Below, piece after piece: positions 5,644 through 6,825 of a DNA stretch of 6,825 nt. Numbering within the stretch: the first letter of the stretch is position 1; each line of letters starts with the position of its first letter. The position numbers and the translations under genes are program-made. The notes under the pieces are model-generated. The model searched no databases and was not told the origin of the DNA. It was given only the letters and a program-made list of their open reading frames with translations. Origin of the DNA: a bacterium (GTDB taxonomy: Bacteria > Pseudomonadota > Gammaproteobacteria > Burkholderiales > Burkholderiaceae_C); assembly GCA_030824095.1 (NCBI GenBank), contig JAVBYK010000443.1, forward strand, positions 1 through 6,825, given 5' to 3'.

Positions 5644-6531
5644 CTAGAGGCCAATTTTCCTCTTAAGCGCCTGGCTGACCCACCAGCCCTCGGCGGTGTA
5701 CAGCGCCAGCGCGGTCCAGATCAGCACAAAGCCCAGCACCCTCGGCCCGGCAAAGGGCTCGCCGTAGAGCCACACGCCCAGCAGCACCAGAATGCTGGGA
5801 GCGATGTACTGCAGGATGCCCATCATGGACAGCGGAATGCGCCGCGCACCCGCCGCAAACAGCAGCAGCGGAATGGCGGTGACCGGACCGGCCGCCATCA
5901 GCCAGGCCAGCAGGGCCGTGTCGTGGCGGGCCATCACGCCCTGACCCTGCCAGGTCATCCAGCCCAGCGCCACTATGGCCAGCGGTGCCAGCAGCAGGGT
6001 TTCCAGTGACAGACCCTCCAGCGCGCCCAGGGGAGCGAGCTTGCGCAACAGGCCGTACAGGGCAAAGGTCAGCGCCAGGGTCAACGCCACCCAGGGCAGA
6101 CGCCCACCCTGCACCGTGAGCCACAGCACACCGGCGCAGGCAATGGCAAAAGCCAGCCACTGCACCCGGCGCGGGCGCTCGTGCAGAAACACATAACCCA
6201 ACGCCACATTCACCAGGGGCAGGATGAAGTAGCCCAGGCTGGCATCCAGCACATGGTCGTTGTTGACCGCCCAGATGTAGACCAGCCAGTTGCTGGCCAG
6301 CAGCGTGGCCGACAGCGCGAACGTGCCCACCACCCGCGGCGTCTGGAACACCGCGCGCAACCAGGCCCAGCGCCTGAGCACGGCCAGCACCAGCAGCACA
6401 AACACCAGCGACCACACCAGGCGGTGCAACACCACCTCCAGCGCGCCAGCACCCGCCAGTTGCTTGAAGAACAGCGGGAACAGCCCCCACAGCGTATAAG
6501 CCAGGGCCGCGTAGACAACACCGATTTGCAT
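5644..6531 (-). CDS. rarD: RarD family transporter (EamA/DMT superfamily)
   Basis: This 295-residue inner-membrane protein with about ten predicted hydrophobic helices matches RarD along its whole length (E. coli RarD is about 296). Recognisable stretches are the N-terminal AYTLWGLFPLFFKQL (11-25), HRLVWS (36-41), NWLVYIWAVNNDHVLDASLG (81-100), GYFILPLVNVALG (100-112), and QYIAPS in the second half. RarD is annotated in E. coli as a chloramphenicol-sensitivity protein; its true substrate is not well established, and the wider DMT superfamily moves small metabolites or drugs. ATG 6531 is the best start because the first membrane helix follows at once, but no Shine-Dalgarno sequence is visible. 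Only 29 bp separate the ATG from the terminator hairpin of the upstream gap gene. The gene converges with the hemerythrin-like gene, with a 57-bp gap holding a palindrome. Confidence 0.9.
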   Translation of the reverse strand: MQIGVVYAALAYTLWGLFPLFFKQLAGAGALEVVLHRLVWSLVFVLLVLAVLRRWAWLRAVFQTPRVVGTFALSATLLASNWLVYIWAVNNDHVLDASLGYFILPLVNVALGYVFLHERPRRVQWLAFAIACAGVLWLTVQGGRLPWVALTLALTFALYGLLRKLAPLGALEGLSLETLLLAPLAIVALGWMTWQGQGVMARHDTALLAWLMAAGPVTAIPLLLFAAGARRIPLSMMGILQYIAPSILVLLGVWLYGEPFAGPRVLGFVLIWTALALYTAEGWWVSQALKRKIGL

Positions 6532-6551
6532 GGGTAAGGATAGTGAGGGTG

Positions 6552-6578
6552 GAAAGAAAAACGCGCCCGAAGGCGCGT
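6552..6578 (-). terminator. intrinsic terminator of the gap gene (UUCG tetraloop)
   Basis: Read on the minus strand, ACGCGCC (6578-6572) pairs perfectly with GGCGCGT (6567-6561) around the loop TTCG, the highly stable UUCG tetraloop closed by C-G. It is followed directly by TTTT C TTT (6560-6553). It begins 22 bases after the gap stop codon (6601-6603). Stem, tetraloop and T-run together make this a textbook rho-independent terminator. Confidence 0.9.
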
Positions 6579-6600
6579 CTTGCTCGGAGGCAGCGAAGGC

Positions 6601-6825
6601 TTATTTGGCCACCACGCGCACCATCTCCAGGCACTTGTTGGAATAGCCCCATTCGTTGTCGTACCAGGCCACGACCTTGACGAAGGTGCCGTCCAATGCG
6701 ATGGACGCATCGGCATCGAACACGCTGGTGCAGGTCTCGCCAACGAAGTCGGTCGCCACGACCTTGTCTTCGGTGTAGCCGAGCACGCCCTTCAAGGCGC
6801 CCTGGCTCTGGGCCTTCATTTCAGC
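6601..6825 (-). CDS. gap: glyceraldehyde-3-phosphate dehydrogenase, type I, C-terminal part (5' end outside window)
   Basis: These are the last 74 residues of GAPDH, the cytoplasmic glycolytic/gluconeogenic enzyme that oxidises glyceraldehyde 3-phosphate to 1,3-bisphosphoglycerate with NAD(P) and phosphate. The frame is open to the right window edge (Ala-Glu-Met are the first visible residues), so the Met encoded at 6817-6819 is internal. The near-invariant C-terminal motif VVAWYDNEWGYSNK is present, preceded by ADASIALDGTFVK. The ending CLEMVRVVAK fits the normal C-terminus. The catalytic Cys/His and the nucleotide-binding domain lie outside the window, so cofactor preference cannot be judged. 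The full protein would be about 330-340 residues. A strong terminator follows, so rarD is probably not efficiently co-transcribed. Confidence 0.95.
   Translation of the reverse strand, partial: AEMKAQSQGALKGVLGYTEDKVVATDFVGETCTSVFDADASIALDGTFVKVVAWYDNEWGYSNKCLEMVRVVAK

Noticed and set aside
6181..6537. Plus-strand open frame opposite the start of rarD
   Set aside because: Gln/His-rich low-complexity translation with no motif, while the opposite strand encodes a full-length RarD.

Overview
The window is GC-rich, with strong G/C preference at third codon positions and almost no non-coding space. It looks like a chromosomal segment of a betaproteobacterium. Comamonadaceae (Rhodoferax/Acidovorax/Polaromonas-like) is my best guess, from the character of the protein sequences and from an AT-rich palindrome between convergent genes. 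That assignment is inference from recall, not a database result. I see no transposase, integrase, tRNA, rRNA, CRISPR array or phage gene.

Layout: (1) At 1-309 is the C-terminal half of a maleylacetoacetate isomerase (maiA, tyrosine/homogentisate catabolism), cut by the window edge and closed by a hairpin-plus-T-run terminator that contains its stop codon. (2) A short leader at 310-454 holds a possible promoter and a small hairpin. (3) At 455-4993 is a complete five-gene ABC importer operon of the branched-chain amino acid (HAAT/Liv) family. The order is periplasmic binding protein, LivH-type permease, LivM-type permease, LivG-type ATPase, LivF-type ATPase. The last four genes are tightly packed: livH-livM 9 bp apart, livM/livG ATGA overlap, livG/livF 8-bp overlap. 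(4) At 5017-5586, 23 bp behind livF and with no visible terminator between, is a hemerythrin-like HHE-domain protein, probably co-transcribed. (5) At 5587-5643 is a short convergent intergenic gap with a perfect 9-bp-arm palindrome. (6) On the minus strand are rarD (EamA/DMT-family transporter, 5644-6531) and, upstream of it in transcription order, the C-terminal end of glyceraldehyde-3-phosphate dehydrogenase (6601-6825). A textbook UUCG-tetraloop terminator lies between them.

How the genes work together: the binding protein captures a ligand in the periplasm and hands it to the LivH/LivM channel, and LivG/LivF hydrolyse ATP to drive import. The ligand cannot be read from the sequence; branched-chain amino acids are the family default, but related systems carry other amino acids, amides, urea or aromatic acids. 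The hemerythrin-like protein is the one operon member without an obvious transport role. The minus-strand genes and maiA are separate transcription units.

Overall this is mostly ordinary housekeeping and nutrient-uptake DNA. I found no convincing undescribed system; the findings are small-scale regulatory structures and one unexplained operon partner.
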